Of a DNA stretch of 49,615 nt, positions 22,307 through 32,509 are shown one piece after another (the stretch's first letter is position 1; every line of letters starts with the position of its first letter). Both the position numbers and the translations under genes were made by a program. Under the pieces are notes generated by a model. That model was not told the DNA's origin and ran no database searches. It saw only the letters and a list, made by a program, of their open reading frames with translations. Source of the DNA: Monoraphidium neglectum (taxonomy: Eukaryota; Chlorophyta; Chlorophyceae; Sphaeropleales; Selenastraceae). Location of the stretch: contig NW_014013574.1 of assembly GCF_000611645.1 (NCBI RefSeq), forward strand, positions 1 to 49,615, given 5' to 3'.

Positions 22307-25300
22307 TCACCCCGGCCGCGGCCCCCGCATGAAGCGCGCCCGGGCAAAGTCACCCTTGCGCTCCCCAGGACCCAGGCCGTAGCTTACGGTCTGCTCGCCC
22401 CCGCACTGCAGGCTGACGGTTTTGCAGTACCGCTCGCAATCCACCTCGGCCCCTTCCGTCGCAAGCTGCGCCGCCTGCGCCGCGCGCAGCATCTGCTGCT
22501 GCCGCCGCTTGCGGCCGCCGGGCGCAACGCCGACGCAGGACGTCTCGACGCCGCCGGCCTGCAAGCGGACGACCCGCACCGCCGGCGGCGGCCCCGCGTC
22601 ACCAGCCGCAGCGGCCGCCGGCGGCACCACCTCAGCCGGAGCAACTATGGCCTGCTGTTTTGCCAACTCCTGCTGGTCCCTGGATGCACTTGCAGTGTCG
22701 TCCTCCCCCTCCCGCTGCTCATACCCCTTCGCCTTGCCGCCAACGCCGCCGCCGGCCCCAAGCCGCGCCGACCGGCGTGGCGGAGGCGGCGGCGGCGGCG
22801 ACGCGCTCGGGCCGCCGCCACCGCTGCCACTGCCGCCCTTATAGCCGCTGCTCCCGCCGCCGCCGCCGCCGCTGCCGCCGTCCAAGATGACCTCGACGAT
22901 TACGCGGTCCTCGCGGGCGCGGGCCGCCAGCAGGCCTCCGATGTCTTTCAGCCCGATCCGGGCCCCGAGAAGCTTCCTGCGCGCGCAGCACCACACCCAC
23001 CGGATGGCGGGGTTCAAAGCGCTAAGCAGGACGCGCAATGTTGTTGTGTCCCGCACAACACAAATGCGCACATGCCAAGCGACAGAGGTGCGCTCACGTC
23101 CTGCACCCTGGCCCGCTGCGTTGATTGCTTGCAGAACCTCGCTCTCAACAATAACAAGGCGCGAAGATCTGATGTGCTCTGAACTCACGAGTTGCAGGAG
23201 ACCAGAGAGTTGAGGAACTGGGGCACGTCATAGAGCGCCATGCCCCACGCGCCTGCGCGTCGGTGTGTGAGCGCAGGGGTGGCACTTCGGCTATGGCGCG
23301 GGGCCGCGGCGGACGGCGACCGCGGCGGGGCGCGCCGTGGCCAGCCGCCCTGCAATGAAGGAGCTCCCAGCCGAGCAGCCCCCCATTCGCCCGCGACCCG
23401 CCCTGTGCAGCTGGAGGCGACACGGCCGCCCGCCTGGGCCCAGCGGCATTGAACGGGCCGCCCCGCCGCTGCGCCAGCGGCGTCGCAACGCCGCAGAGCC
23501 GCCGCGCCGGCTGCTGAGGCGCAGATCCTGGAAGCGCGCTGCACCACTCAGCGCCACATTAGCAGCATCAGCACATGCCTGCATAATGGGGCACCCTCCC
23601 CCATAGAGTGCCCTGATAACAACAAAATCAGGATCCTCGTATATGCTTTCGAAATCTGATATGACTCACCCAGCAGCATCATGACTGTCCCGGGCGTCCA
23701 GCAGCCCCAGGCGCTGCATGCGCACTGCGCAAAGTAGTACCGCTGGCTCGCCAGCAGCACTAGCCAGTGGCCGCAGATTGCAGGGCCGAGTAGCCAGCCG
23801 TACCAGGCCGTCGCCTGATTGATGCTGCACTGGACGAGCTTGTAGGTGTGGTTGGGGATCGCGGCGCACAGGTAAAAGAAGACCTGCCACAGGGAGTTGG
23901 GAGGGGCCAGGCGGTCTTGGTGCGGGTTGCATTGACTGCTGCGGTCTCTTGGATAGATGGCCTCGGGCTGCCCCCGCAGCGGCGGTACGGCTGCGCTTCC
24001 CCCAGCACATGCCGTTGCGGCTGCGTCAACAGCGCCGCTGAAACGATGTGGTCTCAGAGTCGCGAACGCCTCACCGTGTTCCAAATCGGCGCTCCCTCTG
24101 CGCCCCGCGGCGCAAACAGCACCATCCAGGGTGTGAACCATGACAGCGACAGCAGGTGGTGCACGTTCATGAACGCCGTGAAGTTCTGCGTGAACTCCTG
24201 GGGCCGCCTGGACAGCTGCAGCATGTCTGTCACGTAAGACGCGAGGAACAGCGCCGTGAGCTGCCCCCTGTGCGCTGCATCCCCATCAGCGGCCGCGTCT
24301 TCGCCCGCTGGGCCTGCCGGCGGACGGTGCAGGTTGAAAGAGCGGGTTTGGGATGGGTGGTCGGTGTGCGATGGCCGCGCCAGACCCAAGGTTGCAAGTC
24401 TGTATGTCTGGGCACCTCACGAGTCCACCAGCTGGTGCGCCTCTTGGCGGCTGCCATCTTACTAACGCAAGCATCCATTGCCCGTTTCTGACGGATTGTA
24501 TCCCCCTCAACTCCCCGACGTCAACATGCTGGGCTCGACTGCACATCGTAAGCAGCAGTGGCGGCGTAGCGCAGCAAACCCATCTGCAGCAGCGACGTGC
24601 AATGTCTCCGATGCCGCCGGCCACGCAGCCAGCTGGCCAGCTGCCTCCTGAAAGGCGCCCTGTTCCCATCAAAAAGGCTGAATTTACGCGGCGTGGCCTT
24701 GTCGCCCCGCCGCGCCCGCGTCCATCGCCTCGCGCGTGGATGTTCCTGACACGGCCATCCCACGCTGCTGCAACCCCCGCGGCCGTGCCTCCTCGCCCTA
24801 TTCCTTGAGTGCATACGTGTACGGATGCACCAACGGAGCCGTTCTGAACACCACTTGCCCCTTCATAGGCACAAAGCTGCTCTCACCATAGTGATGGTAT
24901 GCCAGGGTGCCTGCAAACACCAGTCGCACCCCAACACTGGTAAGGAAGAAAACCTGCGCAGGGGCACCAGCATGAGGTTGTGTGTGTCAGGCTTGCCAAG
25001 AGGGAAGTTCAAACGTGTCTGTGTGTGTGGGGGGGGGGGCGTCAGGGGTAAAGGCAAGAGAGAGGGTTCTGGTGCCACTCTTGAATTACCCCTGGCGCCG
25101 CACTCACGTCGTGCTCTTGGCTGAATTGCGGCGCCCCGCCCAGCCCAGCTGCTGGCCACGGCCAGCGCAAAACGCTCCCCACTAGCCCTGCCACCTTACG
25201 CCTGCCTCGGGCACAGTCCCATCCAAGCACGCACCTTCTCTCCGGCGCGGCGGGCCCCAACAAGCTGCCTCAGCAAGGCGTCCTGCCCGAAAGTCACTGC

Positions 25301-25540
25301 GACGCCCATCGCCGCGGCCAGCTTCACGAGGCGCAGCAGCTCCCCGAATTCCAGCCCGGACCGCCCGGCGGGAGGCCGGAACAGGCCCATGCCGGCCAGC
25401 TCTTTGGGTACCAGGCTGAATGCCAAGGCAGAGAAAGCAGCCACCAGCAGAACGATCACCACGGCCCAAAGCTGCGCCTGCCGACGCCGCGCCGCGCGGC
25501 AGGCGGGCGTCCGCGGCGCCGGCCCGGGGTCGTCGTGCAT
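22307..25540 (-). CDS. multi-pass TLC-like membrane protein with Cys/Gly-rich GERKGD C-terminal domain
   Basis: Six exons: 25540-25235, 24953-24887, 24313-24075, 23883-23670, 23252-23189, 23021-22307; 1605 nt, 534 aa, all phases match. Hydrophobic segments in order: LWAVVIVLLVAAFSALAF (residues about 24-41), a second around LVKLAAAMGVAVTF, VFFLTSVGVRLVFAGTLAYHHY, LTALFLASYVTDM, then FMNVHHLLSLSWFTPWMVLF, YGWLLGPAICGHWLVLLAS and WTPGTVMMLLGAWGMALY. The pattern SYVTDML...FMNVHHLLSL recalls the TLC fold (TRAM/LAG1/CLN8), where a paired His sits in a central helix; this is an inference from the pattern, not a firm assignment. The last exon starts with a basic juxtamembrane stretch (IRWVWCCARRKLLG), then a Gly/Pro spacer and the conserved domain VRVVRLQAGG, APGGRKRRQQQ, YCKTVSLQCGG, SYGLGPGERKGDFARARF. 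Likely integral in the ER or another endomembrane. Function is unknown. Confidence 0.7.
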
Positions 25541-28279
25541 GGTGGCAGCGAGGTATCACGAACTCTGTCTCGACATGGAGAGGGGGTGGGAGCGTGGCAT
25601 AGAGGCGGGTAGGTGGGCGGGGTGGAGAGCGGTGGCGGTCCACTGATCACTACACACTGCTCGAGCGGAATGTGGCGGCACCGAGGGGCAAAGGCTGCTG
25701 TATGTGCCGCTGAGGCCGCACCAACGCTGAATAAATTACCTGTAATCCAATCTCTCCCCCTCCACGTCCCCCAGCGCAAGCGGAGAATACACCCAACGAA
25801 TCCGCTATCAGCTGATGTTTCGATACTCGCGCAGAAGCTGGCTTCTAGCTCAAGAGGCGTTTTTGCTGTGCGGAATAAACACCTCAAAAGTTGTGGAGTG
25901 CTCAGTACGGTGTGGCACCTGCGTGCGAACCCAAGTCACTGAACGGCTCCCTTGTATTCTGTCGTGCGTGGCAGGCGCAACACGACCTTCTGCTGGGAAC
26001 TTCGCGTGATAAAGAGCATAAAGTGCACTATCTTATTGTTGTGTAACCTTGATTGGCGCATTTGGGCTCATCGTTGGAGGTCAACTCTGACAGTGAACCT
26101 CGCTCACTAATCCGGCCGACAACGTCCGCTGCTTTTGCTTCTGGAGCTGGTGGTGTTTCGGTCAGCCTCAGCCCTGGTTCAATCGCCAAGAATAACCTTT
26201 GCATGGGGGAAGAGCGGCGATCTGTACACATCAGCGCCGCCCGTCCAGCATCGACAGCGATGCCCGTGCCCTGCATCCGGCAGCTCAGGCGTCCTGCGGC
26301 GTTGCAGGCCGCACATCACACTACGCTGGGCTTACCCAAACCCTGGCACGCATGATGGGTGGCACACACTGCGTTTCAGTGGTCCAGATGGCGCCAAACC
26401 TCCGTGCTGATTGTTGGGCCTTCGCATCTGAAAGAGGGCGAAGCCCGGTGCCGCCGCCGCCACCATTGCTGCTTGTATGCCTGGTGGGGTGAGAATTTGC
26501 CAGTGCTGTTTACAAAATAGGCCCTCCTGTGCTGCAAAGGACAGCCGCGGAGCGAGAGCACTTGGGATGACTGGTCAAAGGGGTGCAGTGGATGCACGAA
26601 CAGGCGCGCACGCAAAGAGAGGGGATAACGACTCGGGGAGCTGTTTGGAAAAGGGCGCAGTGCACGATATAAGGGGGTTGCTGCTGCGTTTGACGAAAGG
26701 GGCGCCGCGCCCCATAAATGACATGCATAGCATTGTTTGCGGAAGGTTGCTCGCAGGCACACGTGCATGCGTTGTGGCACGCATGCATGAGGAATGGACT
26801 CTGAAAGTTGGGAGGGGCAGGTCTGCGATACCACACGGCTCAGGAAGCAGGGCAACAGCTGCTTTCGCGCTTGGAGAGGATTGCAAGCGGCCACGCCGCC
26901 CGCGCGAGCAGCTGCGCGTGCACCGACGCCTGGCGGATGCAAGCACAGCAGCGGCCCGCCGAGCCCGCCTGCCCATCCGGCCGCGGGCGCCTTCTTGCGG
27001 GGCTGGCATAGCGCCGGGGACGCCTTGGGTCGGGGGCAGTCTGGGGTGCGGCCAGGCGCAACCCTGCGTGCCGTAGATCCCATGTGGCTCCAGGGATGCC
27101 GCACGCTGAAACGCCGCACGCCTGGGACGAATCGTCCGCGCAGCGCGCGCAATGCGGCTCGCAACCTCCCAAGCGATGAGACCTGACACAGGCGCAGCCG
27201 CAGCCGCGGGCGCACCTGGATGGTATCGTCGACAAAAAAGGGCCTGCGGCGAGCCATGTCCCAAGGGGACAGCAGGGGCGGCCGTGCAGGCGAACGAGGC
27301 GGCGCGGCCGCCCACGCGCGTCAGGGCGCGTGCGCGTGCGCACGCCAATCGCGGCGCGCAAAAGGGCAGCAGAGCGCCGTGCAAGCGAGGAAGAGAGCGG
27401 GGCCTGCACGGTGGCAGATGGCCCGGCGACGGCGGCCGTTGCGCTTCTAAAGCGGAATGCGAAGGGGCGGGCCTCCTCAGGCAAGCGCCGCCGACCACGC
27501 GCCACGGTCGCGCGTGGCGGGCGGGCTGTCACAGCGGCTGGCGGATTCTGACTGTATCTTGCCCAGCGCAACTGAGGGGCCACTCAAGGGGTCCAATGCG
27601 TTCTGAAAGGGGTGGTGGTTGTCGGTGTTTCGGCAGGGGGCGCGCCCCGGGACTGGTGACGGGTGGTGTGTAAAGCACGCGTGCTGTTGCTGCGGATTTT
27701 GAAACGAGCTGCGCCGGAACGGGGTTCTGAACATGCAACGTGCATTACGACCGGGAAGGGACCGTACAAAAAGGCGTCTGGGGGTGCGACAAGATCACGC
27801 CTGCCGACGTGGCGCCGCCCGGCTCGCCCACGGGCGGCGCCGGGCGAGGGAACAACCGCTGCCCGACGCGTATCGCCCGGCGCGGCGCGCCGCATGCGAC
27901 AAAGGGCCTGTCCGCGGGGACGGCGCGGGAGGGGCCGCCAGCCCCGGGCCCGGGGGCGGGCAATAATAACACATCAACGGGCGCGGCGCAGTGCGCCCGC
28001 ATAAGGCGAAAGCGTCAGTGCTGGGCCGTCCGGGGTATGTTGGGCGGGTTGTGGCGAAACCAGCAGCCGGGGTTCTAAGCGTGGTCGAGACGCGCCAACA
28101 ATACGGGCGCAACATGTCATAATGCACAAGGTGCGGCAATCCCGGGCCTGCCGGCGCATATTGCACCACCGCGCCGCCAGGCGCAGCAGCAAGGAGGGCG
28201 CCGCGCCGGGGGCAGAGCCGCTTGCCGGGCAGCGCCGACGGCGCCGGCGCAGCGGCGGCGCTATCGCAACTGCCAACGC
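25541..28279. other. gene-poor 2.7 kb, no supported gene
   Basis: It lies between the start of the TLC-like gene and the stop of the kinase gene, both minus. Long overlapping ORFs on both strands (for example minus 27257-26376) are Arg/Ala/Pro-rich with no hydrophobic pattern, motif or clean exon edges. They look like by-products of high GC. The part next to 25540 should contain the TLC-like gene promoter; the part next to 28280 should hold the kinase 3' UTR. Confidence 0.4.
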
Positions 28280-28647
28280 TCAAACGGCTGTCGCGTCGGA
28301 GTCCAGGCTCATGGCCTTTTTGAGTCCAAGGTAAACGCAGGTGGGGGACGCGCCGGGCCCGCCCGTGCCGTCGTACGACATCTGCAGGCGGCTCTTGAGG
28401 CCGCGCAGCCGTCGGATGCCCTCCAGCTGCTCCTCCGCCGCCCCCCGCGGCGTCGACGCGGATGAAGCGCCGCCCGATGGCGCGCCGGCGAGCTGCGGCT
28501 GCTGCTGCGGCCCGGACGGGGCTTTGAGCAGCGCGCCGGCCGCGCCCGCCGCGCCGGTGGTGGCGCATTCCGAGGCAGCGGAGGCGCGGCGGTCCCCGAG
28601 GGACGCGGCCTGCTGCAGCGTGGCCATGAACTGCTGCGGGTCGTCCC

Positions 28648-28706
<59 letters not shown>

Positions 28707-31556
28707 GCGCCCGCACCCGCGAGCACGCCCCGCGGGCTGCCGAGCTGCTGCCACGCCGGCGCGCCCGCGCCGGCCGACGCGGACGCCGCTTGCGGCAGCA
28801 TCCAGCGCTGGGAGGAGGCTGGGGTTGCGCACATGCGGGGGCGCTCAAACAGCGACCCCTGCAGGCCGGACAGCACCACCTCCAGGCGGGCGTCGGGCAC
28901 GGCGCGGGCCCACTCCAGATAGCGTATGAGGTGCTGCCTGCGGCGGCAGACGGCGGGGGCAGTGGGCGGCGCCGGGGGCTAAGAAGGGAAGCGCGGTTGG
29001 CTGGGGTCAAAGCAGGGGAGGGGGGCCGGGGCTGGGGCCCAGGAGCTGGTGGCAGCACTGCGGCGCTCCCCTCGCCCCCCAGAAGTCGGGAGTGCTGGCG
29101 TCGCACGATGGCGCGCCTCCCCTTGAGTCGATCAAGCAGACCCAGCGCCTAGAGCCAGCCGCGGCCGCGGGGGCGCGAGCTCACTTGACGTATGGCAGGA
29201 GCAGTATCTCGTGCACCAGCGGCCGCGCCGTTGGCTCAACCTGCAGCAGCGCGGCCACCAGCCCCTTGAGCCCCTCGCTGTAACCGCTGTCCAGCGATTT
29301 GTACTTGCCGCCCATGATGGAGAGGATGATTTTGGATATGCTGCTGCTGTCGAAGGCCTTTTGGAGGGTGCACAGCTCCACCAGGATGCAGCCGAGGGCC
29401 CAGACGTCGCTCTGCATGCGCGCGCGCGAGTGTATGTGTGTGTGTGTGTGTTGTGTGTGTGTGTGTGTTGTGTGTGTTTGGGGGGAGGGGGTGGTATGCT
29501 ACCAAGGTATGAGCCGGGTATGCTAACAAGGGGTTGAGCGCGGAGCACCTGCGCCCGCTGGTGCACGCGCCGCCATGCGGATCGCGGGGACGCGGCGTGG
29601 CCGGGAAAGCGGCGGGCAGCGAGCCGCCCAACCGCGGGACGTGGGGCCCTCAGGCGCCCTCCAGCGCCCGTAATGGCGGNNNNNNNNNNNNNNNNNNNNN
29701 NNNNNNNNNNNNNNNNNNNNNNNNNNNNNNNNNNNNNNNNNNNNNNNNNNNNNNNNNNNNNNNNNNNNNNNNNNNNNNNNNNNNNNNNNNNNNNNNNNNN
29801 NNNNNNNNNNNNNNNNNNNNNNNNNNNNNNNNNNNNNNNNNNNNNNNNNNNNNNNNNNNNNNNNNNNNNNNNNNNNNNNNNNNNNNNNNNNNNNNNNNNN
29901 NNNNNNNNNNNNNNNNNNNNNNNNNNNNNNNNNNNNNNNNNNNNNNNNNNNNNNNNNNNNNNNNNNNNNNNNNNNNNNNNNNNNNNNNNNNNNNNNNNNN
30001 NNNNNNNNNNNNNNNNNNNNNNNNNNNNNNNNNNNNNNNNNNNNNNNNNNNNNNNNNNNNNNNNNNNNNNNNNNNNNNNNNNNNNNNNNNNNNNNNNNNN
30101 NNNNNNNNNNNNNNNNNNNNNNNNNNNNNNNNNNNNNNNNNNNNNNNNNNNNNNNNNNNNNNNNNNNNNNNNNNNNNNNNNNNNNNNNNNNNNNNNNNNN
30201 NNNNNNNNNNNNCGCCACCGCCGCCGCCAATCAACAGGGCGCGGCGCCGCTGGGCGCGAGGAAGCGCCGGTGCTGGCCCCAGCGTCTCGCGCCCATTGAT
30301 CCGCAACCGTAAACCCTGGGCCCCGCACCTTGCGGCCGTAGGGCTTGTTATCGCACATCTCAGGGGACAGGTAGTGGGGGGTGCCCACAATCGTCGACGC
30401 CATGCTCGCCTCTGCAGGGAGGGAGGGGCGCAAGGCAGCAATGCCCACATGAAATTAGGCGACGCACGGGTGTTTCTGCTATTGCCGCCATGCTCGCCGC
30501 TTTGGAGCCACGGGGGTTGCGAAATCGCGATGCAGGCGTCACAAGAGGGAGCACACGCGCCGTCTTGCCATGGTGAGCCCATGCCCCAACCGCGGCTGAA
30601 AACTAGGTGCCCAAGAGCACACTAGGGTCTGGCCGGACCGCTAGACCGCGGCCGGTGGGCCCAAGACGGTGCGGTCCACCCACCCGAGTTGCTGATTTTC
30701 GAGACCCCAAAGTCGCCCAGCTTGAGCAGCCCGCTGGACGTGGCCAGCACGTTTGAGGGCTTGAGGTCCCGGTGCAGGATGCCCTGCGCATGCACACACA
30801 GCAGCGCCAGGCACACCTGGGGAGGAGCACAGGGCGGGGCGTGCACAGGCAGGCGGCGATGTGAGGGGCATCGGGGTCGGGGAGGACGACACAAAGGCGT
30901 GTGCGGCGCCCCGCATGGGAGGGGTGGAAGCTGCAGGCCCCGACGCAAAATTTTTGCAGGCCAGGCTCAAACACCACACCTACATATGTCAAAAAGGACC
31001 TTCCAGGCGCCTCAGATGAGACCAGATCGGTTCAGATCGGACCCGGTGACTCGCCTGCACAAACTTGTTCATGACGTCATCCTCCGGCAGCAGCACCCCC
31101 TTGCGGCTGCGGATGAGGCCCGTCAGGTCGCCGCCGTCGCAGTACTCCATCACAATGTTGATATACACCTGCAGCGGGTTCGTATTCCGCAAAAAAATCT
31201 GGAACTCCGATTCAAACTCGCGTGTAAGAAGGAGCGTCCAAGGTTGCCGCCGCGCCGCAGCGGGCAAGCAGGGCAACCGCCTTGTGCCGGGTGCACGCGT
31301 CCACACCGTCGCCCGAGCCGCGGCTGCGCGACCGAACCTCTTGCTCTGCCCGTCACATACGCATCCAGGTGCGCCGGCAGCGACGGTGGGGTCCGATGGT
31401 GGGAGGTGTCCCCTCACCTCGTCCATGAAGCAGTCGTGGTAGTGCACAATGTTGGGGTGGTCCAGCTTGGCCAGCACCTGGACCTCGTCCATAGTGGCCG
31501 CCTTTGGGGGGGAGAGGTGTATGTGGGGTGCGGGGTCGCGTCAGTGTCAGAGATGA

Positions 31557-31593
<37 letters not shown>

Positions 31594-31636
31594 TCTGTGG
31601 TGTCGTGTGTGTGTGGTGATGTGGTAATGTGTGTGT

Positions 31637-31680
<44 letters not shown>

Positions 31681-32509
31681 AAATTGCGTGTGTACGTGAG
31701 ATTGAGCATGCGCTTGCATTAAGGTGCTGTGTTGGTAGGGGGCCCAGCGCCGCCCATAAGGCGACAGGCTGCAAGTAGAAGACGGGCGGCAGGCGAGGAA
31801 CGCGGGCGTGCGCCATCCAGCAGCGGCCGCGCGGTGCCCGCCGGGCGGCTTCGGGGCTGGCCGCCGGCTCGCATCTCGTGATTGTGTGCTTCGAAAGAGC
31901 GCGCGTGCCAAGCTGCCGCACCTTCTGCTTCGACGTCAGTGCAGTAGTCTTGATCTCTTTGACCACCACCACCCGCCCGTCTGCCAGCCGTCGCGCCCTG
32001 CGGAGGACAACGGGGACTGCAGTTGGTCCGTGCGGCTGCCGCGGGATGCGGCGCTAGCTAGTGGCGCTGCGCCGCCGAGCACGATCGAAGGGGGACGGCT
32101 GCTCGCATGCGCGAGAGTGCCACGCACGGTGAAGCTGTGTCTCGCACGCGCTGCAATACAGGGGCCCCACGCACTTGCAGACGCGCCCGAAGCCTCCAGA
32201 TCCGATCTCCTCCAAGAGCCGATACTCCTTATACAGCCACTGGTGGGGCCGCGGCGTCACGCCAGCGCCCATGCTGGGAGAGCCGTCCTCTGACATGCTG
32301 CTGCATGCCCCCAAGCTGCGCTCCGTCCGCAGCTGGTGCAGCCGCCCGCCCGATCCCGCCACGCCAGCCGCGCTGCCGCGCGCCCCCGTGCCGCCGGCGC
32401 CCGCGGTGCATGATTCGCCGCCCGAGCTGGCGCCGCTGCCGCTGCTGCCGGCGGTGTTGGCGGCGTCGCCCTTGACCACCTGGTCGGCAAGCAACTGCCA
32501 GCCTGCCAT
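28280..32509 (-). CDS. NIMA-related (NEK-like) Ser/Thr protein kinase with polyQ tail
   Basis: Eight exons: 32509-32175, 31997-31922, 31501-31418, 31168-31055, 30816-30684, 30411-30329, 29411-29185, 28937-28280; 1710 nt, 569 aa. The start ATG at 32509 is directly preceded by an in-frame TGA. A Ser/Gly-rich N-terminus (about 95 aa) precedes the kinase domain: P-loop [18 protein letters not shown] (catalytic Lys), [16 protein letters not shown], hinge [26 protein letters not shown], activation segment [12 protein letters not shown], then [16 protein letters not shown] and [10 protein letters not shown]. The [13 protein letters not shown] and [20 protein letters not shown] motifs, with the YLSPE ending, fit the NEK family, which acts in cilia and the cell cycle. 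The tail contains 18 Gln in a row and ends [16 protein letters not shown]. The intron after 31055 starts with GC. The N gap (29680-30212) lies within the intron before 29411, so the model is not broken by it. Confidence 0.9.
28651..28705. repeat. CTG/CAG trinucleotide repeat (polyQ)
   Basis: About 18 uninterrupted CTG units on plus encode 18 Gln as CAG on minus, in the last exon of the NEK-like kinase. Flanking residues are AGAGA upstream and RRDDPQQF downstream. Confidence 0.98.
29431..29479. repeat. (GT)n microsatellite at a kinase 3' splice site
   Basis: A GT-rich run with two TT breaks reads (CA)n on the sense strand and ends about 19 nt upstream of the acceptor (29412) of the exon encoding SDVWALGC. 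Confidence 0.95.
29680..30212. other. assembly gap (533 N)
   Basis: A run of N inside the kinase intron between exons ending at 30329 and starting at 29411. The flanks are GC-rich with GGC/GCC runs, a likely cause of the gap. Confidence 1.
31559..31679. repeat. two (GT)n microsatellites in a kinase intron
   Basis: Runs at 31559-31590 and 31628-31679 are separated by a GTGGT-rich spacer. On the sense strand they read (CA)n and lie 57 nt or more upstream of the acceptor at 31502. Confidence 0.95.

Noticed and set aside
22271..23182. Plus-strand ORF of 303 codons
   Set aside because: It is antisense to the last exon of the TLC-like gene, whose frame is conserved in three copies.
25042..25263. 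Possible extra exon of the TLC-like gene (APQFSQEHD before a GT)
   Set aside because: The exons on either side already join in phase 0, and this piece does not fit the phase.
26376..27257. Minus-strand ORF of 293 codons, MARRRPFFVDDTIQ start
   Set aside because: The start looks attractive and a GT follows, but the rest is low-information Arg/Pro/Cys sequence with no domain, and overlapping frames are equally open.
27795..28832. Minus-strand ORF of 345 codons overlapping the kinase tail
   Set aside because: It is an out-of-frame read of the polyQ exon (Ala in place of Gln) and has no features of its own.
29132..30625. Long ORFs that run through the N gap on both strands
   Set aside because: They are open only because N codons do not create stops.
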